The notes beneath the pieces are model-generated. The model searched no databases. It saw nothing but the letters and a program-made list of their open reading frames with translations, and was not told the origin of the DNA. Shown piece after piece: positions 1 to 11,500 of a DNA stretch of 64,000 nt. Position numbers and translations under genes: made by a program. This stretch comes from Argopecten irradians (Eukaryota; Mollusca; Bivalvia; Pectinida; Pectinidae): NCBI RefSeq assembly GCF_041381155.1, contig NC_091134.1:15564008-15628007 (forward strand). The letters run 5' to 3'. Within the stretch, counting starts at the first letter, position 1. Each line of letters starts with the position of its first letter.

Positions 1-289
1 TACCAACGACGTAGGCATGTACACGTGAGACAATGAGGAACAAAACGGGGTATTTATCTGGTAATAAAAATCTGTTCAACGGGATCTGCAACAGGGTAAA
101 GAACGATAATATGAGAGTACCTACACAAAAGGACACCCACAAGCTAAGTTCATAGTCCTCTGGCATGAAGTATAGGTCAATTAGATCCCACGATCCTCTC
201 CAAAAGAAGTACACAAGAGGTGCAATTATAACAAAATTGATGAATGTATCAATAGATGAGAGTAATGCGTCTCTAGTGTAAGGCTTCAT
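1..289 (-). CDS. Fuseless-like multi-pass membrane protein, N-terminal part (runs off left edge)
   Basis: The minus strand is open from an ATG at 289-287 to the window edge, 96 codons without a stop. The start reads MKPYTRDALLSSIDTF. Hydrophobic stretches lie at about residues 12-30, 48-68 and 82-96, so this is a multi-pass membrane protein. The segment PLVYFFWRGSWDLIDLY (residues 24-40) matches, from memory, the Trp-Arg-Gly-Thr/Ser-Trp signature of the Fuseless family, proteins with about eight transmembrane segments that are known in Drosophila for a role at presynaptic terminals. The family name is inference from that motif and could be wrong. That it is coding is well supported by the long open frame with ordinary codon usage. 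Any exon upstream of the ATG would be 5' UTR. Confidence 0.6.
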   Translation of the reverse strand, partial: MKPYTRDALLSSIDTFINFVIIAPLVYFFWRGSWDLIDLYFMPEDYELSLWVSFCVGTLILSFFTLLQIPLNRFLLPDKYPVLFLIVSRVHAYVVG

Positions 290-618
290 ACTGATCGGAG
301 TTTTCTCATAATACAATACTGATTGTACTCCGTATCAGATTAGAAGTCCACAATGTAGATATAAAGCACTATTAAATATCAAAGCAGTTAATACACTGTT
401 GAATTATATTCGCGTTTTCATGACCAACGACATGTAGAAGAGACTACCTTCATGATTTAAATTAATGCATAATTTACTGGGTGAAATCGTCCGTTAAATA
501 TAACGCGAAAGTTGAAAGCAAGCAAGTTCATAATACAATTTGTAATTATATCGATTATATTCACACCTTTCTCTTACTGCTGATTGCATATAAAGTAGCG
601 TTTATGCAGTCTAGATAA
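290..618. other. Non-coding, upstream of the Fuseless-like gene
   Basis: AT-rich sequence with no supportable exon. It probably holds the 5' UTR and proximal promoter of the minus-strand gene that starts at 289, but I see no clear TATA box or initiator. Confidence 0.4.
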
Positions 619-807
619 TATTCCGTCTTTGCATATTACAAGTTAACTCCCTTGCGGGTAGGTATCGATTGTTACGTCATTATTTTGTGAGCGCAATTCA
701 AGTCATTTTCTCCGAAAAGTGTGACGTTACGCTCGAAAACACATGACGTCACAATTAATACCTACCCGGCAAGTGCAAATAACTCTGTAATATGCAAATA
801 CGGAATA
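619..807. repeat. MITE copy 1 (about 60-bp terminal inverted repeats, TGACGTCA inside)
   Basis: A 189-bp element begins TATTCCGTCTTTGCATATTA and ends with the near-perfect reverse complement TAATATGCAAATACGGAATA. The inverted arms continue inwards through a GGGTAGGTAT / ATACCTACCC block and a (T/G)TGACGTCA-like block for about 60 bp. It has no coding capacity. A TA target duplication is likely. Related copies lie at 25291, 36916 and 58213. Confidence 0.8.
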
Positions 808-3019
808 GTAACTATGGTGACCGTAGTTACCATCTTTCTTCTTTCTAAAACCAGAACAGGGATATAAATATAAGGAATCCTTCAGTTAATTTTTCTTACG
901 TTTAAGTTGGTTTTTTAATTGTTTGTTCAAAAAAGGCTTTAATATGTCACTTTCTATATAATCGATTATTTTCACTCCTAAGTCTGTAAATATACATGTA
1001 GGAATCTACCGTGGCATGATAGTATATTGTATGTCTAAAAACAAAACAGAGATGTGAATATAATGATTGATCTGCAATATGACACCGAATATGGTAATAT
1101 GAACTCAGTTGATAACGGACAAATTTATTTATGTAGCGCTATCGCGCACTATATTATATAATATATGATAATATTACCAACTGCATTTACATTATCGTAC
1201 ACCAGTCAAGATGAAGATCAATCCTGAAGAATTTTCGATAACAATATGTAACATCTTTATAAACAGAAGAAATAGTAATCCAGGTAAAAAACACGCAGTT
1301 CAATGCAACAGTGGATAAATGCATGTTCATGTTCATCAATAAAAAAAAACCCGTTATCACATTCAACGTTTAGTACTTTAAGCACTTCTTCAATGTGTTA
1401 TTCTCTTTATGATTTTACCAAACTAAGATTATGTTCTTAGTCACAAGTTCCAATGAAATTATTGATTAAGTAAAACTAGATAACAGCCAATTGCAACAGC
1501 AGCAGCAGGACGTCATTGTCACAACAACAATCCAACCGTCTGCAGCAGCAGATTTTCAAAGAGATTTTAGATAATTTACATTAGAATTGATTGAAAGCGA
1601 TAGACCGTAATAATTATGATCTTCATCGACCAAAAGTGTCTATAGAATAAGATCCATTCAACTGTCCACAAATGCAACGGAGTCAAACGATGTGTGTGAA
1701 CTTCCTCAGCTCGATAACCCATAATCCTGAAACAAAGAAAGAATACATCGATTTCTGCATTATTCACTCAATCAAGCCTGGGAACATTTCAATGGAACCT
1801 GTACCACTGGTACATATATTTCGGGGGGGGGGGGGGGGGGGTGTATTTATTTTAGGGTGATGTCACCGGAAGTACGGATATCTTTGTCTGATGGGATAGA
1901 AAACTTTTCTCTTTCCCCGGACCAGGATTTTTCTATCTCACCGTAGAATAAAGGCAAACTGGGTGAAAGTTTGCGATGCAACACAATATAATGCAATGAC
2001 GACACAACAACGACGGCGACGACAATTCATTCATGTTACGTCATTACTGCTTGCATTGCTGACGCATCATTTATAGAGACACATATGGTCACTTGGTAAT
2101 AAAACATTATCCGTCTATGGGGTGTGGCAGGAAATCTCAACCCAAGAGGTAAGACGTTCTAAGTTAATTGTCAAACACGAGGCTTAAATAACCTTGAAAA
2201 TGCAGTCAAGCATGAAAATGCTAAATGAAGTCGCCACGGATATGAGTTCGTTTATAGCAAATAAACGGTTTTGCAAGGGTTCTGAAACAATTTCTCAAAT
2301 TCCATAGTCATAATGGGAATACCTTTTATTTTGTGAGCGCGGTATATGCTGTGGTGTCTTCAAGCGGCTTATTTTTTGTATGTTCGAGTGAATTCTTATG
2401 CTTTCTCACATATGCTGTTTTCAAAGATACTGAGCAGGATAATGCGTTATTGTACTATTATCATTTGTCATTTCCTTTATGATTCATTGATATAAGTATC
2501 TCACATTCAGTGGAGATTCGGACCATTTGCATTGATGAAAGTTTAAACGAATATGTAAGTTACTGCGAGATTCACGAATCCAGTTAATCCTCTGTTATTT
2601 CCGTGCGTCATAGCATCTGATAACTGGGTTTTCGGGTTTACACCTACCAACCTTACATTATCATCTCCAGTCAGGACAACAGGATATCGAAATCCCTGAC
2701 CAACTTGTATGAAACAAGATAAAATCTCAGCTGTCAATGTCCCATGACCCTTTTTTTGGTACCGAAAAACGTATTTACTAAGATAATACTTTGGGACTGT
2801 TTAAGTGCATTGTCCTTGCCAGTGAGACAACGTATTTATGTGAATATGCCGGAATTGGATGTCTTTCATTTTGTTTGCAAAAGAAGGTTTGGTTGTCTCG
2901 CCCTGGTTTCAGCAAAAGATGAATGGACGGATCACAAGCGTTTGACACTGTAGATATACGTGCACCTCTGTATGTTTAACACTTGATATTACACATATAA
3001 AAGTGTCCGTATGTTTTGG
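808..3019. other. Non-coding stretch
   Basis: No exon with convincing splice sites or recognisable protein was found. It contains a G homopolymer at 1823-1841 and short CAG/CAA trinucleotide runs near 1495-1550. A 65-codon open frame on the minus strand at 2543-2737 lacks an ATG and was not accepted. Confidence 0.4.
1823..1841 (+). repeat. G homopolymer, 19 nt
   Basis: Nineteen consecutive G residues follow the C at 1822. Such runs are unstable in replication and sequencing, so the exact length is unreliable. Confidence 0.9.
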
Positions 3020-3220
3020 TTGTATGCTTTAGTGAAATAGCACTAAAATGGCGTCCTGCTGTTATAAGGAGACACAACACGTATATACCACAGTCTTCCA
3101 TCAAAACGCACCTACTCACCAATTGCATCTTATCGCCTGCAGCGGAACCGTCCTTATATGACCTAGCCTAGCCTTTCATAGGACGTTAAGCACAGCCAAA
3201 CACCAACCAATCAAACGCTT
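3020..3220 (+). repeat. SINE-type interspersed repeat, 3' part
   Basis: The segment ends with a GACC...CATAGGACGTTAAGC block followed by an A/C-rich tail (CCAAACACCAACCAATC), which is the typical 3' end of bivalve SINE-like repeats. The upstream part, with AGCACTAAAATGGCGTCC, also looks like such repeats from memory. The same type of tail, inverted, is seen near 39060. The 5' boundary is approximate. Confidence 0.55.
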
Positions 3221-4210
3221 CATTGGCGACACACGATGTACTTAATTTTTATTTAGATATGAAGTGAGCCAATATAATATTTATGTTAACTTGACTCTGA
3301 TTTCACCGGCTGCTGCTGAAGCCAAGAGTTAACAATGGTGAAGTGTTACAGCTGCTGATCACACAATGAACACGCTTCATTGCATTATATATACGTAACT
3401 GACAACGAGTCATTATGATGTTCTTGCATGAGCATGAATATACCGGATGTTGACAATTAATTAATCGGGGTCGCATTTGAAGGTTAACAGTTGGCCTTCA
3501 AATAGGTTATTTTTTTGAAATGCTTGTTTGAAAAAAAAACCCCAAAAAACTAACAAAAACAAACAAACAAAAAACTATAAACTTTTTTGACATATTTTTT
3601 ATATGGAACCTTGCTACAATGTACAAATAGTGACAATTTTTATCGTGTTTGTAACGAGGCTTCAACTGTACTGAACTATCACCAGAGAAGATCCTGAAGT
3701 ATCGCGCATTTTGCAGTGATTATATTTCTGAAAGATATGTTGCAGTGAGAAATTTCTAATCACAACTATAGTGAACTGTTATGAATATTAATTGCGCAAT
3801 TAAGTCGTATCGGGAAAATGTTGGTTATCAAAAAGTTGTCGCTAAAATGAAAATAAAAAAAGTTCTATTATGCACCAAAGATTTTGCAGAAGGTCTGAAG
3901 TATATTGAAGAACATATCACAGAAAATATCGAAGTTATGATATTTTGAAATTTTGATTTAAATAACTCAATGATCACATGTAATTGTAATATTTGTAATG
4001 AATTTTGAGTACGTGACACATCATGATATTGAAATACACATAACGTGACCTCGGATTTGGACATGGTCCCTTATTACCTGTCCTGGTAATATCAATATAA
4101 TCAGTTTGGTACGGAAAGGGTATTGACTAAAGCTGAACCTGTCACTAGCAATAATATTAATTACATGATATTTCTAAAATTAGTAACAACAAATCTAAGT
4201 AAACAAAAGT
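3221..4210. other. Intergenic, upstream of paralogue A
   Basis: AT-rich with A- and T-runs (3530-3600). No exon seen. It presumably carries the promoter of paralogue A, but no confident core element was recognised. Confidence 0.4.
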
Positions 4211-4395
4211 GTGGACGGAAATAAAGTTATCATGAAATTCCAGTGTGTCCCGTCAGATATAAGACCTCGTTCACTAAGTACCAACACACTTGGAGGAGTG
4301 AGAGAGTCCATTCATGACCCAGAAAAGATAAGAGGTATACCTAGCATAGCAGCTGCTACTACCATAACAGAAGAAGAAAGACATACAACTAAATC

Positions 4396-7300
4396 ATGGG
4401 ATCTTTCAAGGTAAGTTTGTATTCATCCTCATCACATTTGTTTTTTCATTTTTTATTCGTATTAATCAGGCATTATAATTAAGGTGAGTTCGAGGTCCGG
4501 TTAGGGTACGAGTTATAAAATTGGTCACTAGTATTTCTTAGATGTTTTTGGATAATAATGCATACGTTTGCTTCATTGATAGCATACATTACATCCGGTA
4601 GGATTATGAAAAGAGGTGATGCTTTTATAAGCCTGTATATTACTTTGAATTATTGGTATTTGGAATGATACTTAATCTCCATTGGCGAAAGCATGATGTA
4701 CTGGATGAATGATATTCGACTATCTGCTTTATGGCAAAATCCAAGAAGGGAATAATCTTTTGCTTCATAGCTATGACGCTCTTTATTAGAATGTTTCCAC
4801 GTCTGATTCCGTGTGTCTACTACTTCAGATGCAGACAACTCTGGGAGGCTTGCTGCTATGTCTAACAGTAACATCAGTCGCTGGAACGTTTGAATGTTTC
4901 TGTAACTTCTTACATCCTGAATACTTTGTGTTGCCGTGTGCGGACATGAACCATCGCCCCATTGGGACTATTGACATGCCAGATCATGTCCTAAACCATT
5001 TCTACCCCTATGATCTGAATGACAGATACTGCAAGGCCAAACTTTCCGGGGTGCAGGCGCCTGCGGGATACGAACCTATTTTACACTACAATCAGGTATG
5101 AAACGTTAGATATACTGTATAGCCAGGTATTTCTGCTGGTAAAAAATATCGATTGAAAACAACAACAACAACAAAATTAAATAAATAAAAAAAATAAAAA
5201 AATGAAAAAAACTAACAATAACAAACAATATATATCAATCTGGTTCCGAGTGTATGTATATTTATAGTATTGCTTATTTATACTTTTTTTATTTCATGAA
5301 TCTAAATGTCGTGGTCATGTTAATGTTCCATGAAATTGCAAAAATCAAGCTTGCTAAAATGTCCGGATATGTAGTATTATTGTAGAGTATATAGTCTAAG
5401 GTCATTCATGCCTTATCGGATTAATAATTTGTCACAATAACAAATGGATGTTGTATTCAAGTCTGCCAGTCCTTACGATAAGGAACTCTTACAATTTTTA
5501 TGAATGATGCTACTTTTATTGTCAGATTGTAACTCGCTCTAACATCAAAACAAAACCACTTATCCGTAATTTACAAAAAAAAAAAAAAAAAAAAAAAAGA
5601 TAAATCACACTATCATGAAAATATCATTCTCAAAAATAACTAATTACATCTATCTTAAAAAAACCATCAACATGTATTTTAAGTGTCGTAAGCAATACAT
5701 CTAATAATGTTTATATGATAGTTTGACTTAGTTTTGCGGCGGGCTGATTTCGCGTTTTAACCCCTAACAAGTTTCACGATGTGTAATTGTTGATTTTTTA
5801 CGGCGAAAGATATGCGAAAATAGATCGCATGCAAAACAACAGTTAGTTTACAGAATACATTGAGATAACAGTGGTTTTCAAATTTTACCCTAAGTTAAAA
5901 AAAAAGGTAATTTTAACTTTTTAAATAAAGATGCCAGAGGATATAACGGATTGTTACGGTCAGTACAGCATGCAATTGCAGTTTTAATAGAATTTAGTAT
6001 AATTTTACTTGATTATTTGTCTTTGTTTTCTTTAACATTAATGTAGATAGGTTATCTGAAGCTAGACGCTGGCTTTAGAGTAAACCAATGTTCTGGAAAA
6101 GTGATTTTTAACACAGGTAAGAAACTTTTGGTCAACACCACAAAGAAAATGTATATTATATATTTAATCACACCTCAAAATTAGTTCCAGTTTGTTGTTT
6201 AGCCCAACGTGCAAAAAATAGAAACATTTAGCAGAATTGCAATTGATGTCAATCGCATTGCACTCCATACCCATTACTTTAGCTAGCGTTTGACTTTTCT
6301 AGTGAGCAGAATGTCTTTGGTTTCATTTTGCTTGATGTCTTATATAAAGTCAAGGTCATTTATAAGACTTGCATTACTACACGATTAAGTTATTTCAATG
6401 CCGTTTTTTAACATAAAAAATCGACTTACCTTAACGGGTTTGTCAAATTGTTGAAAATTGTTGCACGGCAATAAATTTACATATTAATGTTTATTAAGGT
6501 TTTCTTTATTGACAATCATATCGCAGGAAACGGATTAACCAGGACTGAAAAAGGTTCCTGTTAAGTAAAGTTTTTAATTTGTCTGTTTGTTCTGTTGACT
6601 CTGATCCCATGATTTATAAACTTAACCAAATTAGTACTAGAATGCAGACTCAAATATTACCACAGTTAAATATCCTTTGAGTAATTACTGTATGCATAAA
6701 ATGAGGAACGCCTTCATCTCGAAAAGTGCGGAAAGAAAACAAAAACTTAATAAAATAATAAAAAATTAATAAAAAGTTTGAATTGTACACTGTAACATTT
6801 TTTTCTCACTTATATTTACAGCACAAATCAAGATGTCCCAAAGCTGTCCACACAATATCACAGGACCGATAAGTAAGAAAACGATATCAGATACGTGTTA
6901 ACTACTAAAACCTGTCATAGCGACCACCTCTGTACAAGGACCACCTGTTTATTAATATGAAGTTGGCCTCTGTATACCAAGTACTTAGCTATAAAGTTTA
7001 ATTCTTCTCTGTTTGTTGGATTGGACAGCACATATAGACTGATTTGTCTGTCTATCAAATAGTAATGTAATGCTTTTCTATGTTTATTTTTGGTATGATA
7101 AGAGATTATTTGAGCCGTTTTCAGAACTAGTACTATGACTCCAATCGTAGAAGTAGTTCGTTTACATTGCAAGGGAGTGATTGCATTTATTAAGGATGTC
7201 ATACTGCAGCATTAATTATTGTTGTGTGTCAAAATATTCGCGATCAATTAATGTACTATGAAATTGCGAAAATATACCACACCTGCAAAAAGTACCATCA

Positions 7301-10300
7301 ATGTGGTTATCTTATTGTTTGTATATGGAAAACGAAATATATTAAAGCGTATTATGCAGTTAATAGTGAGAATTACAAATTGCCTTAGTTATCTCTTTTA
7401 AAAATAAAAATGAGATTTATAATACCTTTAAAAGTTATACCTTGATGTTGTGAAATAATTTAGTTTCAGAAATATAAGCGTATTGGAATTGTCCTATGAT
7501 TATATTCAATTTTAAATGAATATCGTATTTTATAGGTTTAATAAATCATGGTCCAACACAGGCGACACAAGCACCTCAAGTAACAAGCCAAACGACAGCG
7601 AAACCCTTAACCGGAGCGTGGCTAACATTTGGTCCTGGACCAGCTACTGTTACAACACCCTCGTCACACTGGATACCACTCACAGGAAATTCAGGTACTT
7701 GATCTGGAAACATGTTAAAAATGAAGAAAAAAAAATGAAGTTTGGGTTTTGTCGCATTTCCTATCAATATGCAGACTGTTATTATACCTGAAGGACATAA
7801 TCTATCTTTCAGCATTATTTGTTTTCTTTTTTCATCGCTGCTCTTCATTCATGAATGCATACAACAGGAGCATATATCTGATACATGCTTTGATGCGGCT
7901 GCGGGATAAGATAGGTGAAATCGAGCGCATGCTCTGAACAAAAAAAAAAAAAAAAAAAAAAGACTTTCTTCCTTAATGTCTTCAATAGCATATTCGCATT
8001 AAAACAATAGATAAACATCGAAAATTTCCGCTGTAATGTTATTCACTCATTAATAATAACTTCCTACCCTTTCGTTTTCATTGTAACTATTTATAACTAC
8101 CTGGTTTACTCATTGGTGTTTAATGCTGAATGTGTTTGATATAGATAGGGTTAATACACAACAAACCAAATAAAAATAGGGTCAATTCTGTATAGGTATT
8201 TTAAAACTAGTTTAATAATGGTTTATCAGCATTCAGTGGTTGCTGCCATCTTTTTTTTTTTTACAATGTCAGACCGCAGTACTTATAATACCGGTATAGC
8301 TTTCAGAGTAAGGAACACAACTCATGTTTTTTTCATACAGATGAAGACCCAGGTAACTAATTTATGCTAAACAAGGTGTCTTCTTTGAAGTTACGAATAA
8401 ATTAATTAATTTATTACATTTTTTCGCAGTGAAATATAAGAGGTTTTTTCGGTGAACATATATGTGATATTTTCACGGGTGAAAATATCCAAGTTTCTAC
8501 CTCACTTGATGAGATATAGCTGGTATCCATCAAGAAACAAGGAATAGCTTCTATTTATATGAGAAGTAACAATCATAACCTAAAAAGTGATAATTTATGT
8601 TAAATAATTTAATTACATAACTAACAAGCTATGATAAATGACAAATACAAGGTTATTATGGTGCTAAACTGCTATATATTGAAATTTAATTCGAGTATAG
8701 AATATTGATATGGTGGAGACCTTCAAAGTAATCAACAAATCGACATTGTTACCAGTGAGAACATATGTACTCCAATGAGACACACGGGTAAAAGAGATCA
8801 TAACAAAAAATTCTACAAAAAAACCCTTTCGTCTCAATTCAGCAAGAAATGTTTTCAGTAACAGGATAGTTGAGTTAACATACGGAAACTCCCGCACGTT
8901 TTGTCACGAAGTAAAGATGACGTAAGAAATGTTGAAGTTGAACTTTGGAATTTAATGATGATAACTTTGACTTGACGGATGGCTATTCTGGAGTGTCCAG
9001 AATGTAGCCGTTGTGTTCCGTACAAAGTCGGAGACCTAACTGACTTACAAATGAAATATTTCATGCTTAAATAATTTTTACATACAATAAAATTACAGAA
9101 TGATAACTGACAGATATCGCTCATTGGCAGATTAATCAGCCGTGGTCAGTGTCCTTTAAGCAATTAGGATGGCCGTGCAATTAATCCAGTTATGTAATAG
9201 AATGGAACATAAAATCTTTCAGAAAAGGTATCGAAGTAAATTGCCAGAGGATATATACAGTAATCACACATATGTTTTTTTTTTATCTCATATGTCACGA
9301 ACGATATAATTTGATTAAATATAATCAAGAATATAACCTAAGGATTGTCAAATTACACACAATAGTATTAACTGATAATTGATGTTAAAATTTAGCAACT
9401 ATTAACACAAGTTCAAAGCACTTTAGAATTTATCACAAAATTCTTTGTGATAAAGTCCTGGAATTCTCTCCTTGCTGATGTGGTCAATGCTGAGAACCTG
9501 AACATCTTCAAAAATAGATTAAACAAGCACTGGAAAAACCACGTTACGAAATTTTTACCATCAACCTAGGAACAACAGTATATTATACACAAACCTAGAC
9601 ATACTATTAAGGATTTTAAGCAATCGCTTTAAATATTTTACCATTATTGAAAATATCACTATATATCTCAACAAGCCTTTTTTGGCTTTCCAATGATGTT
9701 TGACTGATGAGAAATTGATGAGAAACTGGACTTCTAGGACTCGTTAAGGATTCCGTAAGGCATCGACTCCTCAAACAAAGAACCGGAACTGTCTTTTGAT
9801 GACGTAAACAAACGAAACATTACAGTAGTATACCTACTTAAAATGGCAGCAACTTATTATACAATCTATAATTGTCAAATTAAAACTGAAATACGGTGTT
9901 TTTTGTTTTATTTTTTAGCAAACAAACCCGGATGTAGACAGGTGGAGATTGACGCGGCCATTAGTGGCGGAAAATCTATATTCCATTCGGACGCCAGGGC
10001 TTGTAAAGGCAGTGGTCTGTCGTTAGATGAGTCTGTCCCACTCGCCTTTTGTAATATAAGGGAGCCATTTTACTGGAAAAAATATATGCAGGTAAATGTT
10101 TCTGTTCATCACTATATATTAAATAGTACAACGACATTTTATCCAATTCACCGTTTAATTTGGTCCCTGGCAATGTCTTTAAGTACTTAAAGTCTATGAT
10201 ATGTCATCGTTGAATCGATTCGAATGGGGTTCAGTTTCCTTAATGTAAGAACAAAATTATTATTGAGATTTCGAAAATAAATTTCGGATTTCTTGAATTG

Positions 10301-11452
10301 ATAGTAGTTGACATATTTCAAAGTAAAAGGAAGACGAGTTTTAATCATGTTCATACATCATTGAACGTTTAATTTAAGTATTGACATTTGCTTATGTCCA
10401 CTAGGTACGGCCTAACTGCGCAAGACTAGCTATGTACTCTCCAATCTCCGTATTTGTGACTGGACAAATGGTGGATGGATCAGGAAGTGGAATATTTATG
10501 GGTTGTACAACTTCCGGTGGTTTCAAGGTAAGCAATGATAGTTTGTATCATGTGTTAGAAACGGTCTGGACACTGTATTCTTTCAACCCTACGGGTGTAA
10601 TACTGGCTGGTTTAGGGCAATACACCCATGTCGCCTGAGGCTGTATTGCATGGCTACCCATGCAATAAAGCCTCGTGACGTCACGGCGTCAACAACATTT
10701 CTATTTCCTCGGTGAAATTTTAACATTTTTTTTTCACAAACTTAACTGGCTTTACTATAAAAGATGCAAACAACGTATTTTTGTTGAAGATATCACGTAA
10801 TTTTTCATGTATGAAAAATTGACTTTCAGTCGTGGATTTCTTCGAATTTATTTCGAAATTGCGGGACATTATAGCTGTAAAAGTCGTGGTATGAAAGAAA
10901 AATACTCTTTCATATGTGGATATGAAGGATAGGGATATTCTACCCTCGGGATCCAAAAATGTTACAAAACCCTCGGCAAGCCTCGGGTTTTACTACATTT
11001 TGTTTCGGGTAGAATATCCCTATCCTTCATATCCACATATGAAAGAGTCTTATATTACATGATGGAGAAAAAATAAGTATCAATAGTTTCAAACACTGAA
11101 GGAATACTTTCTTACACTAGAACTACTACGATATTTTTTCATGGTTACAATATTTTGTCAAGCCGTCTTCGGTAGCTACGTAGTAGAGAGTGTTAGTGTC
11201 TGTATTTCACAAAGAGTATCAGAATCAGACGGTGCCCTGGGGCGTCCGCTGAGTCAGTCAGCGTTCCGAAACAAACACAAGGACAATGCAATGTGCTTCA
11301 TTTTACAGCCTTGTGATAAAATCCTCTTTTTTATTTGTGTTTTATAGATGGCTCGACAGACTTGTTCCAGCGGTAAGATCGAGGTTGTGGAGATCGTACC
11401 TGGGCTAACGGGAATACTCGATAATGCGGATAACTACTATCTCATTCAATAA
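4396..11452 (+). CDS. Paralogue A: secreted Cys-rich protein with mucin-like linker (8-9 exons)
   Basis: Coding exons: 4829-5095, 6047-6116, 6822-6872, 7536-7694, 8341-8352, 9919-10091, 10405-10527, 11348-11452. All junctions are AG/GT and the phases chain without a stop, giving 319 residues from the ATG at 4829. A further exon ending at 4410 (CAAG then gtaagt) would add MGSFK in frame from an ATG at 4396. Residues 1-19 are a signal peptide. The N-terminal domain has Cys at 23, 25, 37 and 68 and a Gly-Tyr-Ile segment that recalls bacterial-type SH3 folds (inference). Exon 4 encodes a Thr/Pro-rich linker. The last three exons encode a second Cys-rich domain ending LIQ. The order suggests an extracellular binding or immune-type protein. 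A distant NlpC/P60-like fold for the C-terminal domain crossed my mind, but I see no catalytic motif. Function unknown. Confidence 0.8.
5302..5375 (+). repeat. Relic of a short interspersed repeat
   Basis: The segment with GTCATGTTAATGTTCCATGA followed by AATTGCAAAAAT resembles the blocks at 7229, 12926 and 39568 (TCGCGATCA...GAAATTGCGAAAATA). It is degraded and lies in intron 1 of paralogue A. Confidence 0.4.
5575..5599 (+). repeat. Poly-A run
   Basis: About 25 consecutive A residues in intron 1 of paralogue A. It may be the tail of a decayed retroposon, but nothing recognisable precedes it. Confidence 0.7.
7229..7300 (+). repeat. Relic of a short interspersed repeat
   Basis: TTCGCGATCAATTAATGTAC and GAAATTGCGAAAATATACCA match the family also seen at 5302, 12926 and 39568. 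The copy lies in intron 3 of paralogue A. Confidence 0.45.
9420..9700 (+). repeat. LINE 3' end (last codons of reverse transcriptase ORF2 plus 3' UTR)
   Basis: Codons 9438-9569 read KFFVIKSWNSLLADVVNAEN and then NIFKNRLNKHWK before a TAG stop. The Trp-Asn-Ser-Leu ... Val-Val-Asn-Ala ... Phe-Lys-Asn-Arg-Leu pattern is the usual C-terminal end of ORF2 in CR1/L2/Jockey-like LINEs. The rest of the element is missing, as expected of 5'-truncated insertions. It sits in intron 5 of paralogue A in the same orientation as the gene. The 3' boundary is approximate. Confidence 0.7.
10644..10667. repeat. Perfect 10-bp hairpin in intron 7 of paralogue A
   Basis: TATTGCATGG, a CTAC loop, then CCATGCAATA. 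It is followed by a TGACGTCA palindrome at 10676. It is probably part of the same decayed foldback element as 10904-11048. Confidence 0.7.
10904..11048. repeat. Foldback element with perfect 42-bp arms
   Basis: The arm 10904-10945 is the exact reverse complement of 11007-11048 (it ends GATATTCTACCC and the partner starts GGGTAGAATATC). The 61-bp centre contains further nested inverted words (AAAACCC / GGGTTTT). The element lies in intron 7 of paralogue A, so the transcript would contain a long hairpin. Identical arms suggest a recent insertion or gene conversion between arms. Confidence 0.85.
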
Positions 11453-11494
11453 ACAGTTCTCATTCTCCTGCATACATTATGTGAATAGAATGGG

Positions 11495-11500
11495 AATAAA
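11495..11500 (+). promoter_or_regulatory. Poly(A) signal of paralogue A
   Basis: AATAAA lies 43 bases after the TAA stop at 11450-11452, in the position expected for 3' end formation. Confidence 0.65.
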
